Below, in pieces: positions 1 to 8,670 of a stretch of DNA of 64,000 nucleotides. Below the pieces are notes generated by a model. That model worked only from the letters and a program-made list of their open reading frames with translations. It was not told the DNA's origin and ran no database searches. The DNA comes from Psychroserpens luteus (GTDB lineage Bacteria > Bacteroidota > Bacteroidia > Flavobacteriales > Flavobacteriaceae). The DNA lies in NCBI RefSeq assembly GCF_015319355.1, contig NZ_JADILU010000001.1, positions 744,001 to 808,000 on the forward strand. The letters are read 5' to 3'. The translations under genes were made by a program, and so were the position numbers. Within the stretch, counting starts at the first letter, position 1; each line of letters begins with the position of its first letter.

Positions 1-686
1 GATTGAATAATTGCAGCAAAAAATAAGTTTAAACCTAATTCAAAACTCCAAGTTCCTGAAGTTGCTATGTCTGTAGGTGAAAAGTCTTCCGAAGAAAAAA
101 TAGTGCCTAAAATGACAATCAACAATACCGAAAATAAAACCATCTGTATCACATCTGTAAATATCGAACTGCTCAATCCGCCTTTTATAGCATAAGCTAA
201 CGTTAATACAGTGAAAACAATAATAGCTAAATAATAAGGTTGGCTTCCGCTTTCTCCAAAGTAACTTCCAATAACCATCGTGTTACTCCAAACTTCATTA
301 AATAAACGAATGGCGATCAAAATGGAGAAAATTGCCATGGCACCTTTTCCAAATTTAGAAGTCAAAAATTGGTGAATACTTTCAAATCCACCTTTAGTTC
401 GCATTTGGTAAATCAAAATACCAGCAACTGCAAAAGATAAATAATAACCAGCATAGGCGACACCACCTACAATCCCGTAATCGAGACCTAGGTTTGCAGC
501 ATTAGTGATACTTTTGGCAAAAATCCATGAGATAATTAAGCTCCCAGTCAACACCAAAGTACTTGGTGGCTTACGATTGCTCACAGCTTTAAAAAACTGA
601 TCTCTTGTTCTTGCTAAAGGCGACAAGAAAAATAGTATCAAGCTTGATACGATAATTAATGTCCATTGCCAGTGTATTGTTTCCAT
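1..686 (-). CDS. Sodium/solute symporter (SSS family), N-terminal part, cut by window edge
   Basis: The frame is open from the ATG at 686 to the window edge, giving about 228 residues. Hand translation shows an amphipathic start followed by closely spaced hydrophobic helices. The pattern of the first helices (an SLIISWIFAKS segment, then a glycine-rich GIVGGVAYAGYY segment) and the later AYAIKGGLSSSIFTDVIQM segment fit the Na+-dependent SSS/SLC5 family, which imports a small solute across the inner membrane. The ATG lies 5 bases past the SusD stop codon, so it is probably the last visible gene of the SusC-SusD transcript and would carry the ligand across the inner membrane. The substrate cannot be read from the sequence; urea-like, sugar or nucleoside substrates are all possible. 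The C-terminal half lies outside the window. Confidence 0.8.
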   Translation of the reverse strand, partial: METIHWQWTLIIVSSLILFFLSPLARTRDQFFKAVSNRKPPSTLVLTGSLIISWIFAKSITNAANLGLDYGIVGGVAYAGYYLSFAVAGILIYQMRTKGGFESIHQFLTSKFGKGAMAIFSILIAIRLFNEVWSNTMVIGSYFGESGSQPYYLAIIVFTVLTLAYAIKGGLSSSIFTDVIQMVLFSVLLIVILGTIFSSEDFSPTDIATSGTWSFELGLNLFFAAIIQ

Positions 687-691
687 ATTAT

Positions 692-2134
692 TTACTCATT
701 CCACCAAACCGGAACATTAATACTATTATCATTAGTAGCTGTTGCAGCTAAATTATAATTCTCGTTATTTAAAGCTTCCTCTTCAGCAGGATAAGGCATG
801 CGAACTGGGATCAAATCATTATTGAAACTTGCAGAAATAGTTTGTAATTGAGGGAATCCTGTTCTGCGATATTCTACCCAACCTTCATAACCATTGATGA
901 CGTTAGCAATCCATTTTTGAGTGATAATTTGTTGTATAGGTGTTGTTTCTGGTGCATTAAAAGCAGCGTTTCCTGCGAGATATGTAGCAGGTAATTCAGT
1001 ATTCCAATAGTCAAAAGCCAAAGCAACTCCTGTTTCATATAAAATTTGAGCATCTGCTGTAATCAAGTTTCTTGCAGCAGCTTCTGCTAATGCAAATTGT
1101 ACTTCCCAAGCTGTGATAAAGTTAGCATCAAGTGTTGAGGTATCTTCTCTAAACGATGTACCAGCTAATGAATAATCTGCTAAGGTTACAGAGGTTTCCG
1201 AAGGGTCAATTCCGTTTAGTAATCCGTTAAATTCTTCTGTAGTTGAGTTTGAGGATGGTCTAAAAAAAGTTCCAATTCTCGTGTCATTTAAATTGGTTAG
1301 AATGTCATCCATCGTTTCAGACATTACAAAGTTATTGAAATCACCAATACGTAATTGTGCTAATCGAAAACTGTTAGGATCTGTATTCGTGAAATTAAAA
1401 ATTGCATTTTGTGCATTTGAAGTAATGTAATTTCCTTCATCAAAAAGAGTTTGAAGTGCTTCGGAAACATCAACTTGACCAGAAATGCGGAGCAAATGTT
1501 TAATTTTTAGGGAATTTGCAAAACGCACCCAAGCGCTTAAATCTCCATTAAATAAAATATCACCTTCTAACGGAATTACATCGTTATACGCTTCAATCGC
1601 AGCAATCCCTTTATCAAGATTGTCTAAAATTCCGTTTTCGTTTTGATAAATGTCCTCTTGTAAATCGTATGCAGGAGTAACGGTTCCGTTGACACCATTA
1701 AAGGCTTCAAAATAGGGAACATCGCCAAATAGATCTGTTAATCCTGCAGCCATGTAGGCTTTTAAAATTAATGCAGGACCTTCGTAAACCGAGAAAGTTT
1801 CTATAGTTCTCGATTGATTTAAAATAATCTCATTATCCCGAAGATTTGTATAAAATATTGGCCAAGGATTACCACCTAATTGTGGTGATTTTAAGTCGTG
1901 ACGATCAAATAGATTAAAATCTAAAGCGGTTCTATGTTGTGATAATAAATCTCCAGCAACAAAACCTTCGTAACTCATGTTTTCTCCAAAATCATAAATG
2001 ACTTGGCGCAACAATAAACTAGGCTGAACAGTTACTGGTGAATTTGGGTTTGTATTAATCTCCTCAAAATCTTTGGTGCAACTAACCGTTGTTAAAAGAC
2101 TAATGAATGTAAATATGTAGAGTATGTTTTTCAT
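692..2134 (-). CDS. SusD/RagB-family outer-membrane nutrient-binding lipoprotein
   Basis: About 480 residues, the usual SusD length. The ATG at 2134 is preferred over an in-frame upstream codon at 2155 because it starts directly with a lipoprotein signal (MKNILYIF, hydrophobic stretch, then TTVSC), placing the lipidated Cys near residue 19. The mature start, with an EEINTNPNSP segment, is characteristic of SusD-like proteins, and the rest is the helical TPR-type fold ending in a VPVWWNE tail. SusD caps the SusC channel and binds the ligand at the cell surface. It follows SusC after a 122-base gap filled by a palindromic repeat and precedes the symporter by 5 bases. The ligand is not identifiable. 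The neighbours are arsenosugar and purine genes rather than glycoside hydrolases, so a polysaccharide is unlikely. Confidence 0.9.
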   Translation of the reverse strand: MKNILYIFTFISLLTTVSCTKDFEEINTNPNSPVTVQPSLLLRQVIYDFGENMSYEGFVAGDLLSQHRTALDFNLFDRHDLKSPQLGGNPWPIFYTNLRDNEIILNQSRTIETFSVYEGPALILKAYMAAGLTDLFGDVPYFEAFNGVNGTVTPAYDLQEDIYQNENGILDNLDKGIAAIEAYNDVIPLEGDILFNGDLSAWVRFANSLKIKHLLRISGQVDVSEALQTLFDEGNYITSNAQNAIFNFTNTDPNSFRLAQLRIGDFNNFVMSETMDDILTNLNDTRIGTFFRPSSNSTTEEFNGLLNGIDPSETSVTLADYSLAGTSFREDTSTLDANFITAWEVQFALAEAAARNLITADAQILYETGVALAFDYWNTELPATYLAGNAAFNAPETTPIQQIITQKWIANVINGYEGWVEYRRTGFPQLQTISASFNNDLIPVRMPYPAEEEALNNENYNLAATATNDNSINVPVWWNE

Positions 2135-2146
2135 TATTTCTATTTT

Positions 2147-2250
2147 ATCCTGCAAGGTTTCAAAAACCTTGTAGGTATCTTAAATTTTATATTACACTTA
2201 AACTTTTCAAACCTACAAGGAGTCCTCGTCCCTCGGAAACGCCTTGCAGG
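2147..2250. repeat. Nested palindromic repeat, CCTGCAAGG family, copy 1
   Basis: Outer arms CCTGCAAGG (2149-2157) and CCTTGCAGG (2242-2250) enclose inner arms AACCTTGTAGG (from 2165) and CCTACAAGG (2212-2220). Each half can also fold alone. The right half carries about 20 extra bases between inner and outer arms. It fills the SusC-SusD gap, so it would be transcribed as a long hairpin between the two cistrons. Similar copies are at 47084-47172 and 53537-53613. Confidence 0.8.
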
Positions 2251-2256
2251 TTGAGA

Positions 2257-5200
2257 TTAAAAATTAAATCCAGCTTTAAATCCAATGCTTCGTGTTGAAG
2301 CATAACTCATATCTTCAACTCCACTTATAAAACCATTGCCTTGAACAGCGAGTTGCTCTGGATCAAAATGCGGATTCTCAGTAATCACAAATAAGTTGTT
2401 ACCAATTAATGATAAACTCAAATCTGCGCCTTCTTTTAATCCTAAAAAACCATTTTTTAATTGAAAATCATAGCCAATAGAAAACTGACGAAGCTTTAAA
2501 AAAGACGCATCATATACATTGTTTTCTTCGTGGTTTCTATCATAAAACTGCCTGTAATAACTTTCTGCAGATACAGCAACTGTATTTGGTTCTCCTGTAC
2601 TTTGATTCACACCTTGAGCAATAATACCTTCTTCTGGTCTATAAGCAGTTTCTGCTAATTGACCACCAACATTACCTAAAGCACGAGTTCTAGAAACGAT
2701 TTCTCCACCTTGTCTCCAATCGAATAAGAAACTCATGTTCCAGTTTTTATAACTGAAATTATTGTTCCATCCTAAAGTGAAATCAGGATTGTAATTTCCT
2801 ATTTTTTGAAGATTGTTATCTGCTATGAATTGTCCGTTATCATTAATCAAGAAATCACCATTGTCGTTTCTCAAATAACCTGTACCATAGATATCTCCAA
2901 TGCGTCCACCTTCTTCCACTTGAAACCAAACAGTTTGGTTGGCACTATCGTAAATTCTACTGTAGGCTAATGTTAGTCTGCCATCTTCTTGTGGTAAATC
3001 TTTTATAGTTGCGCGACTTGTTGCAAAATTGAATAATGTATTCCATCTAAAGTTTTGAGTTCTAATTGGAGTCACACCTAAAATGATTTCAACACCTTGT
3101 GTGTTTACTTTTCCTCCATTGACCACTTGTTGATTGTATCCAGAAGACGAAGCAATAGGTAAAGAAATGATTTGATCTTTAGTTGTTGCGTTATAATATG
3201 TTAGGTCAAATTTTAAACGGTCTTTAAAGAAACGCAAATCTGTTCCTACTTCAAATGATGTGGTTTGTTCTGGCTTAAGGTTTGAATTTGGTATAAAATT
3301 CTGATCACTAAATGTTGGCTGACCATTAAAAGGTGTTTGTGATACAAAAGCACCAGACGTTTGATAAGCTCCAGTGTCATTACCAACTTGAGCGACACTT
3401 GCTCTTAATTTAGTAAATGAAAAAACCTCAGGTAATTCAGTCACATTAGATAAAATAAAACTCGTTGAAACCGAAGGATAAAAAAAAGAAGTCCCATCTA
3501 CAGAGAAAGGTGTAGCTAAAGCACTAGACCAATCATTACGACCTGTAATATCTAAAAAGAGATAATCTTTATAACCAAATTTTGCGATTCCGTAGAGTGA
3601 ATTGATTCGTTTTCTACTTTCAAACTGAAACGCCTCAATTGGTGATGCAGCATTGTTTAAGTTGAAAATTCCTGGTTGTGCTAAGTTGACCGTTTGTAAT
3701 TGTTTGGTTGACGCATTTTGGTCTAGACGATTTCCGCCTAAAGAGATATCAAAAGAGATGTCACCAAATTGGTTGTTGTAGTTGACTAAAAAATCGGTGT
3801 TGACTTCTCTAAATGTTACGTCATGCTCAGCATAGCCTCCATTTTGAAAACGGTTACTACTAAAATTACGACGTAGTTGTCTGGTTTCGCTACTATAATC
3901 CATTCCTGTACGAAGCGAAACACTTAAATTATCTGTGATTTTATGATGAATTCTAATGTTTCCGAAGACACGATCACGTTCAAATGAGTTTCTGTTTTCT
4001 TCTAGAATAAAGAAAGGATTATCAAAAAATGTATAGTTAAAAGAATACTGTTGTAAACCTTCTAAGCCAGGTTGCCAGTAGTTTCGTAAACTATTAATAT
4101 CCAGTGAACGTGGTCCCCAAGCAACCAAAGAATAATTGGCGTTTTCACTACCATAACCATTTGAAGGCCTGTTGTCACTACTTGAGTTGACATAATTTAT
4201 TGAAGTATTGATTTCGGTTTTATCACTAGGATTGAAATTTAATTTTGCAGCCACTGTTTGTCTGTCGAGATTAACACCAGGAATGATAGACTCACTGCGT
4301 AAATCTGTGAAAGATAAACGGTAATTACCAGTGTCAAATCCGTTAGAAATTGATAAGTTATTTATGGTTGTTACACCCGTTTTATAGAAGTCTTTGAGGT
4401 TGTTTGGGTTTGATCTAAATTCGGTTGCAGTAATTGGAATTCCAGAATATAACGATGTGTCACCACCACGAACAAAAATGCCATTGCCTAAATCTACAGG
4501 ACTGTCAAATTGCGGAATTAAATTTCCTGCATCCAATCGTGGTCCCCAAGAATAGGTGATGTTGTCGCTAATTCCGCCACCAAGACCATCAACATATTCA
4601 AACTCTCCAGATTGTCCTTGACCATATTGATTTTGAAAATCTGGTAAACGAAATGCAGAATCCACAAAAAGCGACGTGTTAAAACTAACACCTAAACCTT
4701 TTTTATTACGACCATCTTTTGTTTTTATAACGATAACTCCGTTTGAAGCTCGTGTTCCATAAAGTGCAGCAGCATTAGCACCTTTTAAAACGGTTACAGA
4801 TTCTATGTCGTCTGGATTGACTTCCATGGCACCATTTCCAAAGTCTATTTCTTGAAAACCTGCAGCAGCTTCATTAGTAAAGTTGAACACAGTTTCGTTG
4901 TTAATTGGTGTACCATCAACAATAAACAAAGGGTTGTTATTAGAAAAAGAGGACTCACCACGAATTGTAATTTTTGAAGATGACCCAACACCTGTTGCAC
5001 CTTGAGAAACGGTTACACCAGCTAACTTTCCTGCGATATTGTCAAGGAAATTCACTGTTTTGACCTCGGTTAAGGCTTCAGAATTCAATTCTTGTACGAC
5101 ATAACCCAATTCTTTAGTTTCACGTTCAAGTCCTAAAGCTGTGATCACAACTTCATCCAGAGAAGAGGTGTCTTCGGTTAACTCAATGTCTATGATAGTT

Positions 5201-5451
5201 TGTGTTCCAACGACTACAATTGTCATATTGTAGCCTAAGTAAGAGTATCTAATTTGGTCATCTGGTGAAGATGCTTCAATAGAATATTTTCCGTTTTCAT
5301 CAGAAATAGTACCACTTCCAGATAATGTGGTAATATTAACATAAGCCAAAGGTTTTTTGTCAAGCTCGCTAGTAATAGTTCCGGTTACTGTAATTTGTGC
5401 ATAGCTAAAACTAGAAAGTAATAGCAACATGCAAACATAAATTTGCTTCAT
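2257..5451 (-). CDS. SusC/RagA-family TonB-dependent outer-membrane transporter
   Basis: 1064 residues. A cleavable signal peptide (MKQIYVCMLLLLSSFSYAQ) is followed by a carboxypeptidase-like regulatory domain (about residues 22-95), a TonB-box-like DEVVITALG segment near residue 100, the plug domain (IRGESSF, FIVDGTPI, then the diagnostic YGTRASNGVIVIKTK near residues 235-250) and a C-terminal beta barrel ending in GFKAGFNF with a terminal Phe. It imports a ligand with its SusD partner using TonB energy. The start lies 49 bases after the stop of the DUF2064 glycosyltransferase, with only a small hairpin between them, so it may be transcribed together with the arsenosugar genes. The substrate is unknown. 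Confidence 0.93.
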   Translation of the reverse strand: MKQIYVCMLLLLSSFSYAQITVTGTITSELDKKPLAYVNITTLSGSGTISDENGKYSIEASSPDDQIRYSYLGYNMTIVVVGTQTIIDIELTEDTSSLDEVVITALGLERETKELGYVVQELNSEALTEVKTVNFLDNIAGKLAGVTVSQGATGVGSSSKITIRGESSFSNNNPLFIVDGTPINNETVFNFTNEAAAGFQEIDFGNGAMEVNPDDIESVTVLKGANAAALYGTRASNGVIVIKTKDGRNKKGLGVSFNTSLFVDSAFRLPDFQNQYGQGQSGEFEYVDGLGGGISDNITYSWGPRLDAGNLIPQFDSPVDLGNGIFVRGGDTSLYSGIPITATEFRSNPNNLKDFYKTGVTTINNLSISNGFDTGNYRLSFTDLRSESIIPGVNLDRQTVAAKLNFNPSDKTEINTSINYVNSSSDNRPSNGYGSENANYSLVAWGPRSLDINSLRNYWQPGLEGLQQYSFNYTFFDNPFFILEENRNSFERDRVFGNIRIHHKITDNLSVSLRTGMDYSSETRQLRRNFSSNRFQNGGYAEHDVTFREVNTDFLVNYNNQFGDISFDISLGGNRLDQNASTKQLQTVNLAQPGIFNLNNAASPIEAFQFESRKRINSLYGIAKFGYKDYLFLDITGRNDWSSALATPFSVDGTSFFYPSVSTSFILSNVTELPEVFSFTKLRASVAQVGNDTGAYQTSGAFVSQTPFNGQPTFSDQNFIPNSNLKPEQTTSFEVGTDLRFFKDRLKFDLTYYNATTKDQIISLPIASSSGYNQQVVNGGKVNTQGVEIILGVTPIRTQNFRWNTLFNFATSRATIKDLPQEDGRLTLAYSRIYDSANQTVWFQVEEGGRIGDIYGTGYLRNDNGDFLINDNGQFIADNNLQKIGNYNPDFTLGWNNNFSYKNWNMSFLFDWRQGGEIVSRTRALGNVGGQLAETAYRPEEGIIAQGVNQSTGEPNTVAVSAESYYRQFYDRNHEENNVYDASFLKLRQFSIGYDFQLKNGFLGLKEGADLSLSLIGNNLFVITENPHFDPEQLAVQGNGFISGVEDMSYASTRSIGFKAGFNF

Positions 5452-5471
5452 TTAATGAGTAATAAGTGTGA

Positions 5472-5489
5472 TTCTGAAAAATATCAGAA
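5472..5489. promoter_or_regulatory. Small inverted repeat upstream of susC
   Basis: Arms TTCTGA (5472-5477) and TCAGAA (5484-5489) with a 6-base AT loop lie in the 49-base gap between the glycosyltransferase stop and the SusC start. There is no T-tract, so a strong terminator is unlikely. It could be an operator or a processing hairpin, and chance is also possible at this size. Confidence 0.3.
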
Positions 5490-5500
5490 ATTAAAATCTT

Positions 5501-6187
5501 CTATATATGAATGAATAGAGGAGAACCCTTATTGAAAAGAAGCGTTTGTGTTGAAGTTTCAATAGAAGAAAAAAGAGAACTTATAATCTTTTTCTCTACG
5601 GAAATGTACTGTTGTAAAAGTTGTTTGATGTATTTAGAAATACTTCTAAAACTATCAATAATAGTTTTTGCATCTAAAATGGTATCAATATCTGAAAGTG
5701 TTTCTAAATAAGATAAATTGATATTTTGAGATGATGTAAGTCTGGAGATATTTCGGCTTAAAGCTGAAGTTTGCCATGGTAATTTTAGAAACGTCTCTAC
5801 ATTAAAATGAGATTTTTTCAATCCCATTAAATAGAAACCACCATCTTTTGATGGACCTAAAACAATGTCGTTTTGCTGTAATTGATGAACAGCTTTTAAA
5901 ATATGATTTGTTTGTAAATGAGGTGTATCATTACCAATAGTCACAACATTTTCATAACCTTTATTGTAAACAGATTGAATAGCATTAGTAAAACGCTCAC
6001 CAAAACTAGAACCTATTTGGTTTTTTTCCGAAGATAAAAAATAAGGTAAGCCAGATTTTTCTACAATCTCTACAGTATGTCTATTTAAGGCATCAAATAA
6101 AGCTTCTGAAGATTGAAACGGTTTTTGAGTCGCTTCAAATTCAGCAGAATTTGCAAAAATTAATATGGCTGTTTTGTTATTTTTCAT
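5501..6187 (-). CDS. DUF2064 glycosyltransferase of the arsenosugar type (TIGR04282-like)
   Basis: 228 residues, GT-A-like fold. An N-terminal ILIFANS strand resembles the nucleotide-binding start of nucleotidyltransferases. A VVTIGNDTPHL segment (about residues 81-91) matches the GxDxP metal-binding motif of the family. A GPSKDGGFYLMGL segment (about 111-123) is the most conserved family signature. Proteins of this type occur beside the radical SAM enzyme ArsS and are annotated as arsenosugar biosynthesis glycosyltransferases, which would add a sugar-like group to the arsenic-bearing ribose. It lies 115 bases downstream of arsS, the gap holding paired palindromic repeats. The family assignment is firm. 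The arsenosugar role rests on context and family naming, not on experiment in this organism. Confidence 0.75.
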   Translation of the reverse strand: MKNNKTAILIFANSAEFEATQKPFQSSEALFDALNRHTVEIVEKSGLPYFLSSEKNQIGSSFGERFTNAIQSVYNKGYENVVTIGNDTPHLQTNHILKAVHQLQQNDIVLGPSKDGGFYLMGLKKSHFNVETFLKLPWQTSALSRNISRLTSSQNINLSYLETLSDIDTILDAKTIIDSFRSISKYIKQLLQQYISVEKKIISSLFSSIETSTQTLLFNKGSPLFIHI

Positions 6188-6192
6188 TTGTC

Positions 6193-6303
6193 ATTCCTGC
6201 GCAGGCAGGAATCTGTATTTTATATATCTATTTAGTTTTGAAAACTAGCGAATCTCATTTTGTTATTTCTCATGTACCATGAGATTCCTGCCTTTGCAGG
6301 AAT
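6193..6303. repeat. Paired palindromic repeats, ATTCCTGC/GCAGGAAT family
   Basis: Two perfect 8-base-arm hairpins, ATTCCTGC/GCAGGAAT at 6193-6212 and again at 6284-6303, flank an AT-rich core. They fill the gap between arsS and the glycosyltransferase. The last base of the second copy overlaps the arsS stop codon. The same arms recur at 10240-10259, and a one-base variant occurs at 48486-48505. Confidence 0.8.
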
Positions 6304-7367
6304 TATGCAACAACACCTTGACAGCTACTTCCTGCTCCAGCAGTGCAACCATAACAATGTTGTGAAATCACGATATCACGTCCTTCTAATTGTTCTTCGT
6401 TAAACTCTGAAATATGCTTGGATTTACTATTTACAGGTAATTCTAGCATTTGATTAAAATCACAATCAAATAAATAACCATCCCAACTAATAGAGAGCGT
6501 ATTTGTACACATCACATTTTTAACAGCAGTAGGATTATAGGCTTCAACCAATTGATACATGTAATCTTCATAGTTTTCTGAAGCAATTAAGAAATCGAGA
6601 AAACGTGCAATAGGTAAATTTGTAATCGCAAAAAGACTGTGAAATTGAATTCCGAAATCTTCCATCAATGCTTTTTTGAAATCCTTTTCCATTGCAGCCT
6701 GATCTCCAGGTAAAAATGCACCAGACGGATTATAAACCAAATCTAATTTTAAGTCGCTATCTGGCATTCCGTAGCCAACAGCATTCAGTTCTTGCAATGC
6801 TTTTATTGATTTAGCAAAAACACCATCTCCACGCTGTTTATCTGTTTTTCCTTGTGTCCAGTGTGGCATTGAGCTCACAACATGAACATTGTGTTTTTTG
6901 AAAAATTCTGGTAGATCGTAATATTTTTTATTAGCACGAATAATCGTTAAATTAGAACGTACAATAAAATCTTTGATTCCAACTTTTGAAGCTTCTTCAA
7001 CAAACCATCTAAAATCTGGATTCATTTCTGGAGCTCCTCCTGTTAAATCTAAAGTATGAGCGCCAGATGTTTTTATAACCTCAAGACATTGTCTCATGGT
7101 GTCGCGTGTCATGATTTCCTTTCGGTCAGGACCTGCATCAACATGGCAATGATCACAAACTTGATTACACATGTAACCAACGTTGATTTGTAGTATTTCT
7201 AACTTTCTTGCTTTAAGCGGAAATTGGCTCGTCTCAGAAATTTTAGCTTTAAATGTTGGTAATTCTCCGTTTTTGAAAATACCGTTAGATAAGATTTCGA
7301 GTTGCCTATTACTTTGGGCTAAATCGCTTCCTTTTTTTTGTAGGGATTGGGTCTTTAATTTTATCAT
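6303..7367 (-). CDS. arsS: Arsenosugar biosynthesis radical SAM protein ArsS
   Basis: 354 residues. The radical SAM cluster motif CNQVCDHC (Cys67, Cys71, Cys74) is followed by LDLTGGAPEMNPDF, the SAM-binding GGxP region. The C-terminal DUF3641 domain ends with Cys338, Cys341 and Cys349 in the segment HCYGCTAGAGSSC. ArsS transfers a 5'-deoxyadenosyl group to methylated arsenic, giving the nucleoside precursor of arsenosugars. Many homologues are selenoproteins in the C-terminal motif; here the position is an ordinary Cys codon. The partner methylase ArsM is not in the window. It starts 6 bases after the AhpD-like gene. Family assignment is strong. The physiological product in this organism is inferred. 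Confidence 0.88.
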   Translation of the reverse strand: MIKLKTQSLQKKGSDLAQSNRQLEILSNGIFKNGELPTFKAKISETSQFPLKARKLEILQINVGYMCNQVCDHCHVDAGPDRKEIMTRDTMRQCLEVIKTSGAHTLDLTGGAPEMNPDFRWFVEEASKVGIKDFIVRSNLTIIRANKKYYDLPEFFKKHNVHVVSSMPHWTQGKTDKQRGDGVFAKSIKALQELNAVGYGMPDSDLKLDLVYNPSGAFLPGDQAAMEKDFKKALMEDFGIQFHSLFAITNLPIARFLDFLIASENYEDYMYQLVEAYNPTAVKNVMCTNTLSISWDGYLFDCDFNQMLELPVNSKSKHISEFNEEQLEGRDIVISQHCYGCTAGAGSSCQGVVA

Positions 7368-7373
7368 TTACTA

Positions 7374-7709
7374 TTAACCGTCTAATTTATTTACTTTATT
7401 CATCATCTGAATACCATGAACAAGAGTAGCTCCACTTTTAATTGCAGCGCCAACATGAATGGCTTCCATCATTTCCTCTTTAGTCACACCTCTTTGCAAG
7501 CCATCTTTTGTGTAAGCATCTATACAATAAGGACATTGTTCAGTATGTGCAACAGCTAATGCAATTAAAGATTTCTCACGAGCTGTAAGTGCACCTTCTT
7601 CAAAAACTTTTCCGTAGTACTCAAAGAATTTGTTACCTAATTCTTCTCCCCATTCTGTTATTTTACTAAACTTTCTAAGGTCTGCAGGATCGTAATATGT
7701 TTTTGACAT
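7374..7709 (-). CDS. Arsenosugar biosynthesis-associated AhpD-like (carboxymuconolactone decarboxylase) protein
   Basis: 111 residues, a small all-helical AhpD/CMD domain. The redox signature is complete: His55 in VAHTEQC followed by Cys59-x-x-Cys62 (CPYC), then the GAAIKSGATLVHG segment. Family members with this compact form are found next to ArsS and named arsenosugar biosynthesis-associated peroxidase-like proteins. Their exact reaction is not established; a thiol-disulfide or peroxidase role is inferred from CxxC. It is the first gene of the minus-strand unit, with a promoter box at 7780-7787 and two inverted repeats in its leader. Confidence 0.82.
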   Translation of the reverse strand: MSKTYYDPADLRKFSKITEWGEELGNKFFEYYGKVFEEGALTAREKSLIALAVAHTEQCPYCIDAYTKDGLQRGVTKEEMMEAIHVGAAIKSGATLVHGIQMMNKVNKLDG

Positions 7710-7732
7710 GTTTAAAGTTTCAAGAGTTAATT

Positions 7733-7753
7733 TATCTACGTAAAAAGTAGATA
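7733..7753. promoter_or_regulatory. Inverted repeat in the leader of the arsenosugar operon
   Basis: Perfect 7-base arms TATCTAC (7733-7739) and GTAGATA (7747-7753) around GTAAAAA, 24 bases upstream of the AhpD-like start codon. It lies between the predicted transcription start and the start codon, so it could act as an RNA hairpin or as a DNA operator. Confidence 0.45.
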
Positions 7754-7779
7754 TTGAGTTTTAAGTCGGTATTAATTAT

Positions 7780-7787
7780 CAAACTTA
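7780..7787 (-). promoter_or_regulatory. Bacteroidota -7 promoter box for the arsenosugar unit
   Basis: On the minus strand the sequence is TAAGTTTG, a perfect match to the Bacteroidota -7 consensus TAnnTTTG. It is about 70 bases upstream of the AhpD-like start codon and faces that gene. A clear TTG -33 element was not seen; instead a 15-base inverted repeat occupies the space just upstream. Confidence 0.5.
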
Positions 7788-7796
7788 ACAGAAAAT

Positions 7797-7811
7797 TTAG
7801 CAGAATGCTAA
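7797..7811. promoter_or_regulatory. Candidate operator palindrome between arsS unit and xdhC
   Basis: TTAGCA-GAA-TGCTAA is a perfect 15-base inverted repeat, placed 9 bases upstream of the -7 box of the minus-strand unit and 75 bases before the xdhC start on the plus strand. The position suits a repressor or activator site shared by the two divergent units. No regulator gene is adjacent. Confidence 0.45.
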
Positions 7812-7886
7812 TTTATTTTTTATCACAGAAATGAAATATGGTTTACCTTAAAAAAGTCTTACTTTTAAATTCTCTTTTTAGCAAGA

Positions 7887-8666
7887 ATGAAGAATTGGAT
7901 TGAATTATTATCAGAATTTAAGGAAAAGCAACAGCCAGTAGCTCTAGTTACTGTGACAAGATGTTTAGGGTCAACGCCTTGTGTGTTGGGTTCACGTATG
8001 ATTATAACAAAAGAAGAAGTGCTTTATGGCACTATAGGAGGAGGGAAGTTAGAGTTTTTAGCTATTGAAAAAGCTATGATAGCTTTAGATGAAAACAAAA
8101 TTGTAGAGTCTGGATATACTTTAGGTCCGGAGTTTGAACAATGCTGTGGAGGAAAAGTTGAATTTATAATAGAACCTATGAACCAATCACCAGAATTGTT
8201 TTTATTTGGAGCAGGACACATTGGACAAGAAATCGTGAAATTGCTCATCGGCACACCATTTAAAGTTTATCTTATTGATTCTAGAAAAAACTGGTTTGAA
8301 GAAAAGGAGTTAGATAATAGTATCAACCAATGTGAGGTTAGTGAAATAGATTTTAAAACGTTTAGAGATGCTGTTAGATGGGGAAGTAATTGCTATGTTT
8401 TAGTACTCACTCATAATCATGCTATTGATTTTGATATCATCTCAATGGCATTAAAAGAAGAAACCAAGTTTCTAGGTTTAATAGGTAGCAAAACAAAAAA
8501 AGCACGTTTTAATAACATGCTTATCAATGAGATGAATATTAAAGAAGGTATGAATAATGTCGTTTGCCCTATTGGATTGCCTATTGGAGGAGATACACCA
8601 AAAGAAATTGCGATTAGTGTTGTGGCACAATTACTTCAAGTGCATTATCAACCAATAGCAAAATAG
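7887..8666 (+). CDS. xdhC: XdhC-family molybdenum cofactor insertion chaperone
   Basis: 259 residues. The N-terminal XdhC/CoxI domain contains VTVTRCLGSTPCVLGSRM (about residues 21-38), the GGGKLE segment and Cys86-Cys87-Gly-Gly. The C-terminal Rossmann domain carries LFGAGHIGQE (about 106-115) and ends with the typical PIGLPIGGDTPKEIAISVVAQL segment. XdhC binds the molybdenum cofactor, supports its sulfuration and inserts it into xanthine dehydrogenase. It heads the plus-strand unit and is separated from its likely client xdhAB by about 2.7 kb and by opposite orientation. The start is the first ATG after a short spacer rich in A/T. Confidence 0.93.
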   Translation: MKNWIELLSEFKEKQQPVALVTVTRCLGSTPCVLGSRMIITKEEVLYGTIGGGKLEFLAIEKAMIALDENKIVESGYTLGPEFEQCCGGKVEFIIEPMNQSPELFLFGAGHIGQEIVKLLIGTPFKVYLIDSRKNWFEEKELDNSINQCEVSEIDFKTFRDAVRWGSNCYVLVLTHNHAIDFDIISMALKEETKFLGLIGSKTKKARFNNMLINEMNIKEGMNNVVCPIGLPIGGDTPKEIAISVVAQLLQVHYQPIAK

Positions 8667-8670
8667 ATAG

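Noticed and set aside
6303-7367. ArsS as a selenoprotein
   Set aside because: The C-terminal motif positions are ordinary Cys codons and there is no in-frame TGA before the normal TAA.
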